Made by a program: the position numbers and the translations under genes. A DNA stretch of 64,000 nt from Hydractinia symbiolongicarpus (lineage: Eukaryota; Cnidaria; Hydrozoa; Anthoathecata; Hydractiniidae). The notes under the pieces were generated by a model. It worked only from the letters and a program-made list of their open reading frames with translations, did no database searches and had not been told where the DNA came from. Location of the stretch: assembly GCF_029227915.1 (NCBI RefSeq), contig NC_079882.1, positions 18,922,501 to 18,986,500 of the forward strand, written 5' to 3'. This document shows positions 38,963-50,406 of the stretch, one piece after another (the first letter of the stretch is position 1; each line of letters begins with the position of its first letter).

Positions 38963-41900
38963 CTAAAGAAAAATAATCTATCAATCAAGAGAACGATTGT
39001 CAAACAGGCTGCTGCTTCACACTCTGACATCCACTCGAAAGACAGTTAAAGCTTACCTCCCACTTTAAAAAAAGTAATCGAAAATCAACTCAAAATATTG
39101 TACTAATAACGAAAAAAAAAATTCTTTTGCACTTATTTTGATTTGTTCACAAGATATTCGTCGTTAAAGTTGTAAAATATTAGCTGAAGAAGAAGCTTCG
39201 TGCTAGTCGCCATCTTGTGTCCTGATTGTAAATAAATGCCTTCGCGAGAGGGCTTGTGACGTCAACTCCCGGATGATAATTTCGCTGACTCTGCCGTGGC
39301 CCAGCTTTTTATATATACAAAGTGGTTGTTGTTTTGTTTTTCAACATTCGTAACGGGTACTGAAGATTAGTTTGTAACAGGTATATACTGAAGATAAGTA
39401 AACACTTGTTTTTTACTTCCCTTTTTAAAACTGGGTTCCCGTGAAAAAGTTGTGGGCTTTCTTAGTTTTGAAGTTTCGGCCAGTAGAAAGTCTACAAAAC
39501 CTGGCAGTGAATCCGAAAACTTCATTTTATGGCTAGAGTATTGGCAGCGTTAATAATCACGACCATGCGGAAGTAAAAATAGAAAGGAAGTGTGCAAGCT
39601 AAAACACAACCCTGGGCTTATTATAATAACAATTCAGGCAACCTCAATCCCAGGGCCTAATGCAAAGACCAGTATACTGAGATTTAGAATTGCCAAAGCC
39701 TTTTTTGTCAATGTTGATTAAAACATTCTAGTGATTAAAACTCGACTTTGAAAGCGTATCGACTCTGTTAATGAGTACACGCAGCTCGTTGTTTCTTGCC
39801 TGTTAAAAGGCTGGCGAAGTAATGATTTCCAGCGCTACTTCTATTATTCTTATTGCAAAAAGGCATAGCACAAAAACACATTTTATAATTATTAACAAAA
39901 TTAATCTAGTTGCAATAATTTACTCTTCTTCTTTTTCTCTGAGTTATCGTTTTGCGGCAACATGCTCAGGAAGCCTTTTATTTTTTTGCCATCCAGGAGA
40001 TGACGTCAAACTGGATTTAATCCGAAAAGAATTTATCACAAAATGGCGACTTTCGAGAAGGAAGCATGCTGTAAACATAAGAAAATGTGGCTTTATGTTA
40101 GCTTTATTATTTCGAATTTTACTTAATAAATACAAATTCTCAACATAGTATAAACAGAATAAGATGAACTTTTTTTAAGTGGGAGGAAAGCTTTAAATAG
40201 CATTTGAATGAACATGTTAAAATGTTGGCCGCTTTTTGTTTGAAAAAAATATGGCAAAGCAAACCATACAAACATGTTTGCCTGATTTATTGATCGAAAG
40301 GTTGTGCAACATGTTGCCCGGTTTTACATCCATCATGGAGGTCTTTATATCGTTTTATTAACATTACGACAAAAAAAAGAAAAAGAGCTTTCTTCCATGA
40401 ATGTTTGTTGGAGAGAACAATGAACGCAATGTCAATAATATATAAGAATCCCTCCTTAACGTTGCACGGTTGGTAAACATTTTGGAGGATAAACCTCAAA
40501 AACCTCGTGGGGCGTCCGCAACCGACACCTAAACGCGGTCGCAAATCGGAAAAACATTTGGGCTAACATAGGTCGCCAACGTTTGTTGGCTAACATGCTA
40601 TCTCAAATTAGTAGCTGGCAACATGTTGGCAAAAGAGAATACAACAAAAATGTTGGCAAGCATCTGTTACCTTTTTCATGAATGAATCATCTAGAACATC
40701 CGCGTTATAGAACATCTCGGTCTCAGTTTTTCAGAATTTATATTCTTACTTAGTCACTGAAACTTTTGAAAACGTTATTTTACAGCCTGAAAAAACGCCA
40801 TCTGTTGTTTATAATTTTAATTCTGTTGACATAAATTGTCCAATTTATACATCGATTCGTTACACGGATTGAGATGTGAAAAGGGGACAAAAAGTCCATC
40901 GACTGATGATGTATTTATACTGCCAATAAAAAATAATTTTTCAGAAAAACTATAGTCTCAGTATATATATGGCTATTGAAAAGAAGTAGCCATGACCTAC
41001 AAAAAATGTGGGCCGAAGGATCATTTGGGTCAACAAATAATACGTTCCATGTTAAATGTTTCAAAAACTCAGTTTTTGAAACATTTAACATGGAACATTT
41101 AACATGGAACATGAAATTTTACCCTTAATCTACTGAAGAAATTAATTACATTTGTGCATTTATATATTGTCGCGCATAAGTTTAAGATCAGCTCCAGGTA
41201 AGGACATGACATTACAATTAAAATGTTCTAAAACGATACATTAACTGCCATATTTAGTGCCACACTGTACCTCATTAAAGAGAGAGGTTTATGTATATTC
41301 TAGTCGGTAACCCGTGGATAAATCCACGTCTTCGCCTGTCCTTTATTAACTGCATTTCGTGTGTCTCACTACTGCGGTTACCATTTTGCGTGACAGACGG
41401 ACGTATACGGATATTGTATTATAGACTAGTTGGTAGCCCGCAGATAAATCCACGGCTTCGCCTGTCCTTTATTAAATGAATTTATTTACGATTATGTGAA
41501 TTATGCACTTAATAATTTGCATAACAAATTATCACGTGGTTAGTAAATTAAAATCGTTCAATCAAGTTTTCAAGTCACACGTCGATAGAAATCTTATGAC
41601 CCTCCCACCCACCCTATAATTATGTAAACGTAATTTGATAGTATATTATCATTGTCATTTTGTACAACACTTTCTCCTTCTATACTTTCTATTACTTGAA
41701 ATAAACGCAAACAAATAAAGTTATTTTCGTTTGAATACGTGAATTAGAAAATAACCGCATTTCGTGTGTCTCGTAACTGCGGTTACCATTTTGCGTAACA
41801 GACAGACAGACGCATACGGGTGTTATATTATAGTCTAGTCGTTAACCCGTTAAAAAATCCATGGGGTCGCCCGTCATTCATATATTGAATTTCGTGTTTC

Positions 41901-44900
41901 CGGAACAAAAAGTCAAACAGACGCACGAACAGACAGACGGAATACGACTATTATTAAAGAGACTAGTTGGTAACCCGTGGATAAATTCACGGCTTCACCC
42001 GTCCTTTATTAACCGCATTTCGTATGTCTCACTACTGCGGTAACCATTTTGTGTGACAGACAGACAGGCGTATACGGGTATTATAATGTAGACTAGTCGT
42101 TGCCCGTGGAAAAATCCACTGGCTCGCCTGTCCATTATATTTACCCGTCGCAACAAAGTGGGTAAAAATATATCGCATTTGATATTCGTGTTTCCGTAAC
42201 ATCATTTTCTAACTCAGCGGGGGGTCTGCGCAGGGACAGACAGACGACGTCTATTATTATAGAAACTAGCTGTACCCCATGGAAAAATCCACGAGGTCGC
42301 CCGTCCTTTATATATCGCATTTCGTGTTTCCGTAACAGGACACGCGTCTTTTGCGAACAGACAGACAGACGAAATACGGCTATTATTAAAAGGATAATGT
42401 TTTATAAATCAACGAAATCATTCATCGGCCCATAAATCGGCGAATAAATAGGACCTATGCAAGTTATGTCAATCGTGTTAATGTAAAGTGCATTTAGTTT
42501 GATGAAAAAAGAAATGCATTAGAATCTTCAAAAACTATGACAGGAGATAACTTACGCGTAATTCTTGCATCTCGCTCGGCGTAATTTGCATAAAATGCGG
42601 TCAACCTTTCTCGTAAAGAATCCTTTCGTGCTGTGATGGTTTCTCGAAATTGTTCCAACACTTCTCGGTCATCCGATCTCTGCTCTTCTATTAAAGCTCC
42701 ATATTGTCTCAGGGAAGAAACTAATGTGTCTGCATTAGTGATACCTAGAAAAAAGGTTAGTACACACCGTTAAGACTTAGCATCCTGAGGAGGTTAGAAA
42801 TTAGAAGTAGAAATTAGCAAATTGGTTGATAATTTAAAAGAAATATGACCAGATTCAGGAATAACATACGTCCTAGCAGACAAGAAAAAAGTATGAGCGC
42901 CTATTTTGCTGGTATAAGACCCCTATTTGGCTGGTATGAGCCGCTATTCTTCTAGTACGGAGCGTTCTATTTTGCTGATATGAGCCTCCTATTTTTCAAT
43001 AAATTTTGTAATAAATAAGGCAAATTCGTCCCCTCCTTAAACCGTGTACTTTACCAAAAAATAGTGGAGAAGTAGCTAAATCTTTAGAGACCAATAAGAC
43101 ACGTTGTACGCCTTAAGACCTGGTGCGAAAATATGATATTTTAGACCTATGTTACATAATATACGAACCGGCCATTTTATCTATTGCTATCTTCACCTCC
43201 TCCCGTACGACTGACACAGGATCATCCAACTTTGATACCAATTTAAGAACCACTTTCTTTCTATTAACGCCCAACGCACATAACACTTTAACAGTGAAAT
43301 GACGTATTTGCGCGGAAGAATGATCGATTAAAGGAAAAAGAGCTTCTACGATCTTGTCAAAACAACTACCATAAATTCCGCAGACTCTAAAGCAAAGTGA
43401 TATGAGATTTTAACAGGTTTATTGAGACATAGTAGTTGTAGTGAAGAAAGAAAGGAAATATCTTTTGCAAAATACAAACGTTAATATAAGTTTCATAGTT
43501 CACGCCATCCCAGCAATTAGTCTAGTTGTAGTAGTTGTGTATGAGATTGTGTAAACTGCCGATGAAAATAATTTGTTGAGCACAAAATACTGACCGATGA
43601 ATGTCGACAAAACATGCCAGAATATCTTTAAAAATCATTGGTTCATCAGGATTCATTTGGGATAAAAGTGCATGAACTATTGTGCTGGTGTTAAAGCCGA
43701 CGCTCTTTGGAAACCATTCGTAATCATAGTACTGATCGTAGGGTGGTGGAATGTTTGCTTTTGTTTTTCTTTTCCTTTCATCTGTTTCTTCTACTTCCTC
43801 TTCTTCCTCTTTGATGTTTTCTTTGAATGTAAGAATTTTTTTTGGAGGACGTTTTATAAAATCTTTGCGAATTTTTTGCAGTTTCTCCTGCTCGGATGTT
43901 TTATGTGCAATGTTCGTTTCGGTTACTCTGAAAAAAAAAATGAATAAAAAAGCCGATACCTAGCGTTGTAAAATTAGAGAAATATGTTATTAGCATTTTT
44001 TCCCCGGTATTTTAAAAGTTGTCATCATTCAAAACACACGCGTACCATATATACTTGATTAAAAAGAAGTTTCCCGCTTTTTTGGCAAATTTGGTTCAGT
44101 TCTCCTTTCAATACATCAACCAATTTTAATACTTTATGGTTTGTGATGTTAAAGGTTTTTTTGAATTGATCTTAAAAAAAAGCTATACTTTTCGGCAGCA
44201 TTCTTTCTTTTATGCAGTGATTCTTCAGCTTCCTTTGTTTTTTTTATTTTCATGTCATCAAAATTAAAATCTGGCAGGTCCTCGTAATTAAGGGAGTCTT
44301 CTTCCTCGTCTGATTCCCATTTACGTTGGCAATCTTCGAAATCTGCAACAAATATAATAACTAAATACAGTCGTCTGTATGAGATCCTACAGGTAGCTAT
44401 AGTTTAAAAACGAACATTGATGATTGATCAGTTTTCATTACTATTAGATACATACCCATTTGACAAAAATATCAAAGATTCAAAAAAAAATAATAAGGTT
44501 TGCAGTTCACTGGATGCAGTCAGAATTTTCTTTTATCTGAATTATAAAACCATTCCACACACTTACAATCCTCAAGAACATATTCAAAACCCTTCTCTTC
44601 TTTTACAAACTTTCTTGGCTTCCATGGCTCCACTACATTTGGTGCTGGTTCCGGTGCAACAGTGTTGCGAATGACTGAATTTGGTATGAAACCGTCCGGA
44701 GCACAGGGCCAGTACTTTTTACCTGCCATTTCCTTTAAGGAGATTTCAAGATCTTCAGCCCACGTTATCTAAATGTAAGAAATGCTAACGAGATATACTC
44801 TAAAGGTATAGGCATGAGTGGTACCTTACGCGTTTGTTAAAACTTAGTTATGGCATTTAGCTCAGATAGTGTACTCATACAAGAAAACCAGAGTTAAACG

Positions 44901-47900
44901 TAAAAATCGAATACGTATTTTCAAAACAACTAACCTGCAACTGTGCTAAAATTTTACAGAATTTCGGGAAATTTGAAAATGCTAATTTAACCAGCTAGAT
45001 GTGATAATTGTTTGATTTGTCCAAGTGACTTTAAAGACTTTTAAACTCTCGTTAAGACAATTTTATTTCTCGTTGAGCAACAAGTTCTTTCTTAAGATAG
45101 ATATTTTATTGCGTTCTCAATTATTATTTTTTTGGAACAGCTCCCTTTCTTATTTTGGGTTTTTTGTAAAACTGTTACGAAATTCTTCACAAGCAACTGT
45201 TGCATATTAGGAAAATTTTCTAAAGCAACTCAAGGCCATATGTAAAGCCATATGTTGTTTTAAAAAATACGTGTAATCATAGAATTTAAGTGATTATGGC
45301 GGTAAAAAACTTCTGTAAGGAATTCTAATACAAACTATATAAACATATACACATTACAATTTGTATCTCACTTTTTGAATGTTTTCTTCTTCTTTCATCT
45401 GCATTGGTGGTAGCTTTTCTTCAATTTTCTTTTGGTTCTGGCTAGCTAAAAATAGCTTTGCAACTTTTCTTTTTTCATACAATTTCTTCAGCCTGCTAAT
45501 TGATCTTGATCTTCCAAATTTCGATAAGTCATATTTTTCTTGACTACTTGATCGCACAGAATGAGTCATTGAGCAAAGAGACGAATCTATTGAGTTCTCG
45601 TTATCCAAAGTCAATTTTCTCGGAAGATCCTGCAAGAGATTTTAATAAAAACATTTTCAAATGCACTAATTTTCCTCCAACTTCGACCACGCAGAGCCTG
45701 TGGTATTTTTTAATATGAGGATGAAACGCATATCAAAAATCGCTAGATGCCCTGAGATCGAAGTTGTACTCTTAAGGTTTAAATTATAGCAAAAAGCATA
45801 ATCGTTTCCAGGATCTTTTTGTTTTGAAAGACGGTGCAAAAAGTCCTGGGACGAAAGGTGGTTGAGCTAAATTACTAAGTTCTTTACTCTTCGTAATTTC
45901 TTCAAGTAAAGCATACTTACAATTCTCTTACTGGACCACTTTACCGAGTTGGTATTTAAAACTGATATTGTCTCCACACGCTGGCTATCATACCAAAATT
46001 TCAAAAGTGGATCAAATGGAATGCAAAATTCCACACTATCTTCAGCAATTGTGTTATCTAATAGACGTTCAAGATAATGTCTTGGTAGGTATTCCGTTGC
46101 TGGAACGTAATAAAGGTTGTTTTGAAAACCGACCAATAAGTCACCACGATTATTTGCGAAACCTACTTCAGATAATGTATTATCAAATACTAACTCACGA
46201 AGTAGGCTGCAATTAACGTCCCATATTTTAATTCGACTGTCTTTAGATGCTGAAGCAATAATGCGCAAATTGTCGTTTCCACATAACTAAAAAAGGAAAG
46301 CGTGCATATTTTTACCGTTTGCTTCCATACGGGTTATTTCTTGACACTAAACTGCCTGAAATACTTCAAGCAAATTCTGATTGATTTAAATTCCAGGGAC
46401 ATGAATCAGGGTGATGAATTACTATTTCCTTTATGCCCCTCTGTTCATACTTACAAATGTCAAAAAAGCTCATACCGACCAAATAGGGATAAGGTATGAG
46501 AACGTAAAAACTGTGAAGATCGTATTGTGCTACTTTATAATTATTACACAACGAAATTATAGCTCTGAAGCTAAATTCGCATCAAGAACACAGTTCGATG
46601 GTGACACAGTTACCATATATGGTAAAAAAGCGCTGAGTCATAGTGTTTAAATGTCTTAATTATTAGATGTTTGCTTTTTTTAAATTTGAGCCATTCCGCC
46701 AATATCGATTGCGTATTTTAAGACCATGTTGACACAATAGATATCTTTCCGGAGAGAGAAATTATTTCAGAATATGATATGTACAAGCAAACTAGAAGAA
46801 TGGACAGTGAAATGTTAGTCATTTAGTACATTGAGTGAATATATGAATTTATTAAAGGCTTATAACCAGGTATGTTAAGATAAAGTCAATGTACACTTTG
46901 TTTTGTCACGTCATCAAGGAAATAAGAGGCGGGATAGGAGGGAAAATATTACACATCGTTAGTTAGTTTTGCAGACCCACTCACCGCCCTTAGTGTAGTC
47001 TTTTGTAAGTTTTATATTCCGATTATAAGGAGTTAATAAATTGAGTTATTTTTGATTAAATGCAATAATTTAGAAAATGATTGAGCGTTGTTTAGCTTCT
47101 TATGTCTCCATTATGTTGCCATTCGCACGATATGCCATTGCTGTATCGAAGCAAAATCACTTCACTTTTTGCACTTAAACAGAACTATTCACATATTGGA
47201 TAGGATCAGTTTCGTGTGAACAGACAATCTATCCGCTACAAATTTCGATCTCTATCAACAACATGTGGTTACGGTCTAAGTTAAAGCATCTCTTCAATAT
47301 AAAATTACCAATCAAAAACCTAGTAAAATTTATAATAAAATTATCATTCTTTACCTGTGTTATATTTGCGGTATGACTTTCATCTTTGATATGCGTGATA
47401 ACTGAGATGAAAAATCCCTGTTGCTGTTTTCTCGCAGCTACTTTAAAATATTTTATTCTTTTTTTATAAGCAACAGCGAGAATATCATAGACAATTGCAA
47501 TCTGGTCTGGCTTTTGTCCCAAATTAATGGTATCTACCATAGCAAGAGATATGTAATTATCATGGTGGCGGACAATTCTCCAGAAGGTGATTATATTCTC
47601 AGTACACATTGTCAGAAAATTGAATAAATTTTGCGTACTTGGTGGGCTGGGTTCAATTTTTCTTATTAAGCCTCGGTTAGGAGCTGTTGGCATCATCTGG
47701 TAACCTAAAAATGCAAGCAGATTAGGAAGCTCCAATTTAGCTTATACTCACATTTGGTCTCACAATAAAACTAATTTTTTGATGTTGTCAAAAGATGAAT
47801 CGACTGATTAAATTATACCAGACATTGGAAGAGTATGTTTAACACACAGGAGGTTAGAACTCTTATCCTCTAAACGTTACATTAGCGTTTTTTTATCTAA

Positions 47901-50322
47901 AGGAAAGAACTTTTGGCTGGAAAACATTTGTTTAAAAGAATTTTTTTCGGAATTGGCGAAATTAAAAATAGAATTTGACGGAGATTTTATTTAGCAGTTT
48001 TTTCGGTACATTGCTAGCATTTCTTCCCTTGAAGCACCCAAATCTTTGAGATTAAGCACGGTATTAATTTACAGTGTTAGGGTGCAAATGAATAAACCGC
48101 ATAATAACCTCGAGGTGATGATAAATATGTAAAATCGTAAAAAAAAACAAGTCATAAAAAAATTCCTTAGCGCAACTTTTTTCAACCCAACCAATGATCC
48201 AACAAGTGCGATATCATTAATATTTAACATGCTGAATTGTAGGAAGTGAAAGTTTACCTTGTCCCCTCAGGAGGGATATCCTGCCATCTGCATGGGAACC
48301 AAACAACAAAGAAACTGTCTTATCCGTTGTTTTCCAACAAACTACTTGCAGACAGCAAAGTTTGTCATCGACACAGGCGGGTGCCCACAACTGGATTGCT
48401 CTAAAACCAGTTTTATAATAAATCAATCAGAACATTGAGTTTGTTATGTGCAATTTGCTATGCGAAACTTCTAACCAACCTACCTGCAAGGGTTTGTCTT
48501 AGTACATTTGACCATGACTCCCCCGTCTTCTAACAAAACGTATACTTTCTCCTCTGAGAGATCATGTGCGTAAGCAATAGGCTTGTGTGTAACAACAGGA
48601 AACATCATCGTAACAATAAGACCATGGACTGGAGAAATTAAGCGAATACCTTCATCTTCCGCCAAAACCATAATACGTGAAGCTCTCCCTTCTAATTGGC
48701 TGAGATATATCTTTACTATCCTAGATCCCACCAGCGCAAAAAGAAAATGAAACGAATGTAAATCTAAAACGTGGATTGAATTTCTAGACGTGTAACAAAG
48801 AGTTTTTGAATCAGCTAAAAATGCATGAAACATTACTTCCAAAACATCGTAGCGATACGTTTCCTGAAATGTCTCCATCCTCCAGAAACGAACAGTGGAG
48901 TCTTTAGATGCCGATATGAGAATATTTTCTGTTGGGTGCATAAAAAGACTGACAATTTTTTTCACGTGGCCACTGAAGCACCCCACATACGGGAAACTCT
49001 TCATGTACATATTCCAAACTTTTATGGCTCCATCTTTTGAAGCTAAGATAAAAAATAAATAATGTGGCCAATTTGTGGATAGAACAAAAGACCAACTGAG
49101 TGAAAAACTAAAGAAGTAAATCATGAAATAGAAAAACTCTACAGATGTTTATTAATATTTTTGCACTATGCTCACAGTGTACTCCTTAGGCGGGTTTATG
49201 TTAGAACGACTTCTTTCGATCAGATTTGTTTTAATGAGAATTTCTAACATACGTGACAGATCAAGGAGATTAGATGATTGATAGTAAAATGATAAAGTCT
49301 GATGTTGTTCGTAACAGCATACAAAATTAACGTCCGTATAAAAACGTTATAGCTACCGGCAACTGTTTTTAGTTACCCGTGAAAAGTACCTGTTTCTAAA
49401 GATGTGAGGACGTAAATAAAGAAATCTTATAAAATTATCTGCATGGAATTTGGTTATATTGTTACCTTAACTTATAATATTTAAAAAACAAAACGGCTGA
49501 CATAATACCTGTTATTAAATACTGTCTCGGCAAATATGTTAAACACACGGTCAATGGAAACGCATGTCTGTTCTCAAGAAATGACATTAAATTCAAACTG
49601 GCAGCGTCAAGAAAAAATATTGCTGTTTCAGTCAACGCGACAATCTGATTCCGTTGTTTATCCTTATAAAGAAATGATAACCACGGCGTTACACCAGAAA
49701 CGTGATCTTTTAAATGCGTTTGCTTAATCATGATTGGTGGCGTATGTAAACCATTGTTCAATTTCCATTGTTGTACGAAACCAAGACATCCTGTAACAAT
49801 GTAGGAATGCTCCTCATCGTAAAGCATTGATAAAATGGAGTGTTGCAACTGCAGTCGACTATATTCGCGAAATTGACTTCCATACGTTCGTATTGTTAAG
49901 TCATCGCAAGCTGCGAAAAATATATAACATGAACTTATATATAGAAAGTGAGTAATTCGGCAGTCCAGAGATTTCTTTTGCTTTCTCATTTTCATTTCAG
50001 TTTTTTCCTTGTTCCATATGCAAACCCCATTCTCGGGTCCAGCACCATAGATGGCAACATAGTTTTCGTGTGTAGAAGAAGCCGTAAATAAGGTCGTCTG
50101 TAAAGGCATTGCTACATGAAGAGTTGTCTTGAACTGTAAGCCATGTGGAACTATCACAGGTTGTACCTCTGTTTGTGTCCGTAAGATATGTACAATCTTT
50201 GTTTGAAACTCATCTGCACTGTCAACTTTAGGACGGTGATAATTTTCAAGCTCACTTTTTTCATCCATCATCTCAATAAAAAATTCCTGTGCCTGTACGT
50301 TGTTCGTCCCTAAATAGCTCAT
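32804..50322 (-). CDS. Large WD40/HEAT-like protein, WDR87/WDR97-like
   Basis: Eighteen exons, high to low: 49509-50322, 48484-49042, 48258-48400, 47355-47704, 45921-46286, 45372-45629, 44567-44768, 44189-44342, 43595-43927, 43169-43386, 42556-42744, 38886-38962, 37782-38483, 37494-37563, 36925-37095, 36310-36632, 35806-35989 and 32804-33135. All junctions are GT/AG, phases agree throughout and the total is 5,445 nt, or 1,814 residues. The N-terminal 830 residues contain WD40 blades (LITASKDGAIKVWN, ISASKDSTVRFW, IIASASKDSRIKIWD); a HEAT-like segment follows, then low-complexity and basic regions. The combination and length resemble WDR87/WDR97, which are linked to sperm and cilia; that assignment is by architecture only. 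The weakest points are the micro-exons 37494-37563 and 38886-38962, the exon ending at 36925 and the final exon. Introns carry repeats, notably the 3.6-kb intron 38963-42555. Confidence 0.82.
33300..33880 (+). repeat. Dispersed repeat, copy 2, inside last intron
   Basis: Related to 4430-4700 by the words 'ctagttacccacgag', 'gacgtcagttatt' and 'aataagacg' in the same order. The left part holds two internal near-copies of 'tagagtttgaat...caaaataatgtatagga' (about 33383 and 33542), so the element itself has a roughly 160-bp internal repeat. Also a short duplication 'caggtctatctttttt' near 33285-33315. No coding frame. Confidence 0.55.
40215..40670. mobile_element. Possible MITE rich in GCAACATGTTGC palindromes
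   Basis: Contains CAAACATGTTTG, GCAACATGTTGC (40306-40317) and 'ggcaacatgttggc' near 40618, with 'atgttggc' at both ends in opposing contexts. This looks like a short non-autonomous element with palindromic binding words, but neither clean inverted ends nor a target duplication could be fixed. Confidence 0.3.
41044..41110. repeat. Perfect palindrome with 26-bp arms and 1-nt spacer
   Basis: Arms 41044-41069 and 41071-41096 are exact reverse complements around a single C at 41070; they begin GTTCCATGTTAAATG. A direct copy of the last 14 bp (ATTTAACATGGAAC) follows at 41097-41110. It lies in an intron and encodes nothing. Such a structure can extrude as a cruciform, and is unlikely to be old given its perfection. 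Confidence 0.95.
41300..41476 (-). mobile_element. Helitron-like monomer and a truncated second unit
   Basis: On the minus strand unit 41300-41425 starts TCTATAATACAATATCC and ends with a hairpin CGTGGATTTATCCACG, spacer and CTAG. A second unit from 41426 is truncated after about 50 bp. Same family as the arrays at 4.8, 9.05 and 41.8 kb. Confidence 0.65.
41750..42394 (-). mobile_element. Five-unit Helitron-like tandem array
   Basis: Head-to-tail minus-strand units with boundaries at CTAG: about 41750-41834 (truncated), 41835-41962, 41963-42092, 42093-42265 and 42266-42394. Each carries the 3' hairpin word (CCGTGGA...TCCACGG or variants), CTAG end, and the internal (CAGA)2-3 run. Unit four is the long type, matching the 160-bp unit at 9050-9209 including 'gtcgcaacaaagtggg'. 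Two subfamilies, long and short, are therefore interleaved within the arrays. Confidence 0.7.
42556..44768 (-). other. Middle of the large gene: acidic linker and HEAT-like exons (7-11)
   Basis: Residues 831-1195. Exon 8 has an acidic run (WESDEEEDSLNYEDLPDF). Exon 9 carries KEEEEEVEETDERKRK followed by IPPPYDQYYDYEWFPKS, and then helical HALLSQMNPDEPMIFKDIL. Exon 10 reads as paired helices with a typical HEAT spacing (ALFPLIDHSSAQIRHFTVK, then VSKLDDPVSVVREEVKIAI). Exon 11 is a long predicted helix (EEQRSDDREVLEQFRETI). The order WD40, acidic linker, HEAT suggests a scaffold; no enzymatic motif is seen. Confidence 0.7.
45372..50322 (-). other. WD40 part of the large gene (exons 1-6)
   Basis: Codes residues 1-830. 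Residues 1-120 precede the first clear blade and include VCIWNKE, a WD-like end. Strong blades occur at the exon 1/2 junction (ITASKDGAIKVW), within exon 2 (ISASKDSTVRFW) and in exon 5 (IASASKDSRIKIWD), each with the S-x-D...W signature that closes a propeller blade. The intervening exons 3-4 are weaker blades. The first intron splits the SASKD-type motif itself, which makes the splice model firm. Exon 6 (residues 745-830) is charged and ends the propeller region. Confidence 0.8.
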
Positions 50323-50406
50323 TAATTGACGTCATATTAAATTTACGTCAAATACACCCGCCTAGCATTATAATATCAGTGACATTGGAAAAGAAGAATT
50401 ATAAAG
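50323..50406. promoter_or_regulatory. Bidirectional promoter interval (84 bp)
   Basis: The only sequence between the divergent start codons of the large WD40 gene (minus) and the IQ-motif gene (plus). It holds a perfect CRE-type palindrome TGACGTCA at 50327-50334 and a half-site TACGTCA at 50344-50350. No TATA box is evident. Both 5' UTRs must overlap here or transcription start sites must lie within either gene. Confidence 0.6.

Larger units (their letters stand above)
38963..42555 (-). other. Repeat-rich intron 11 of the large gene
   Basis: The longest intron of the gene. It contains a MITE-like stretch (about 40215-40670), the perfect palindrome at 41044-41096 and two Helitron-like clusters. 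No nested gene is recognised. Its donor and acceptor join phase 1 to phase 1 correctly. Confidence 0.6.

Noticed and set aside
45867-50322. Separate small WD40 genes
   Set aside because: The individual open frames join through phase-correct GT-AG introns into one gene, and one WD40 motif is itself split by an intron.
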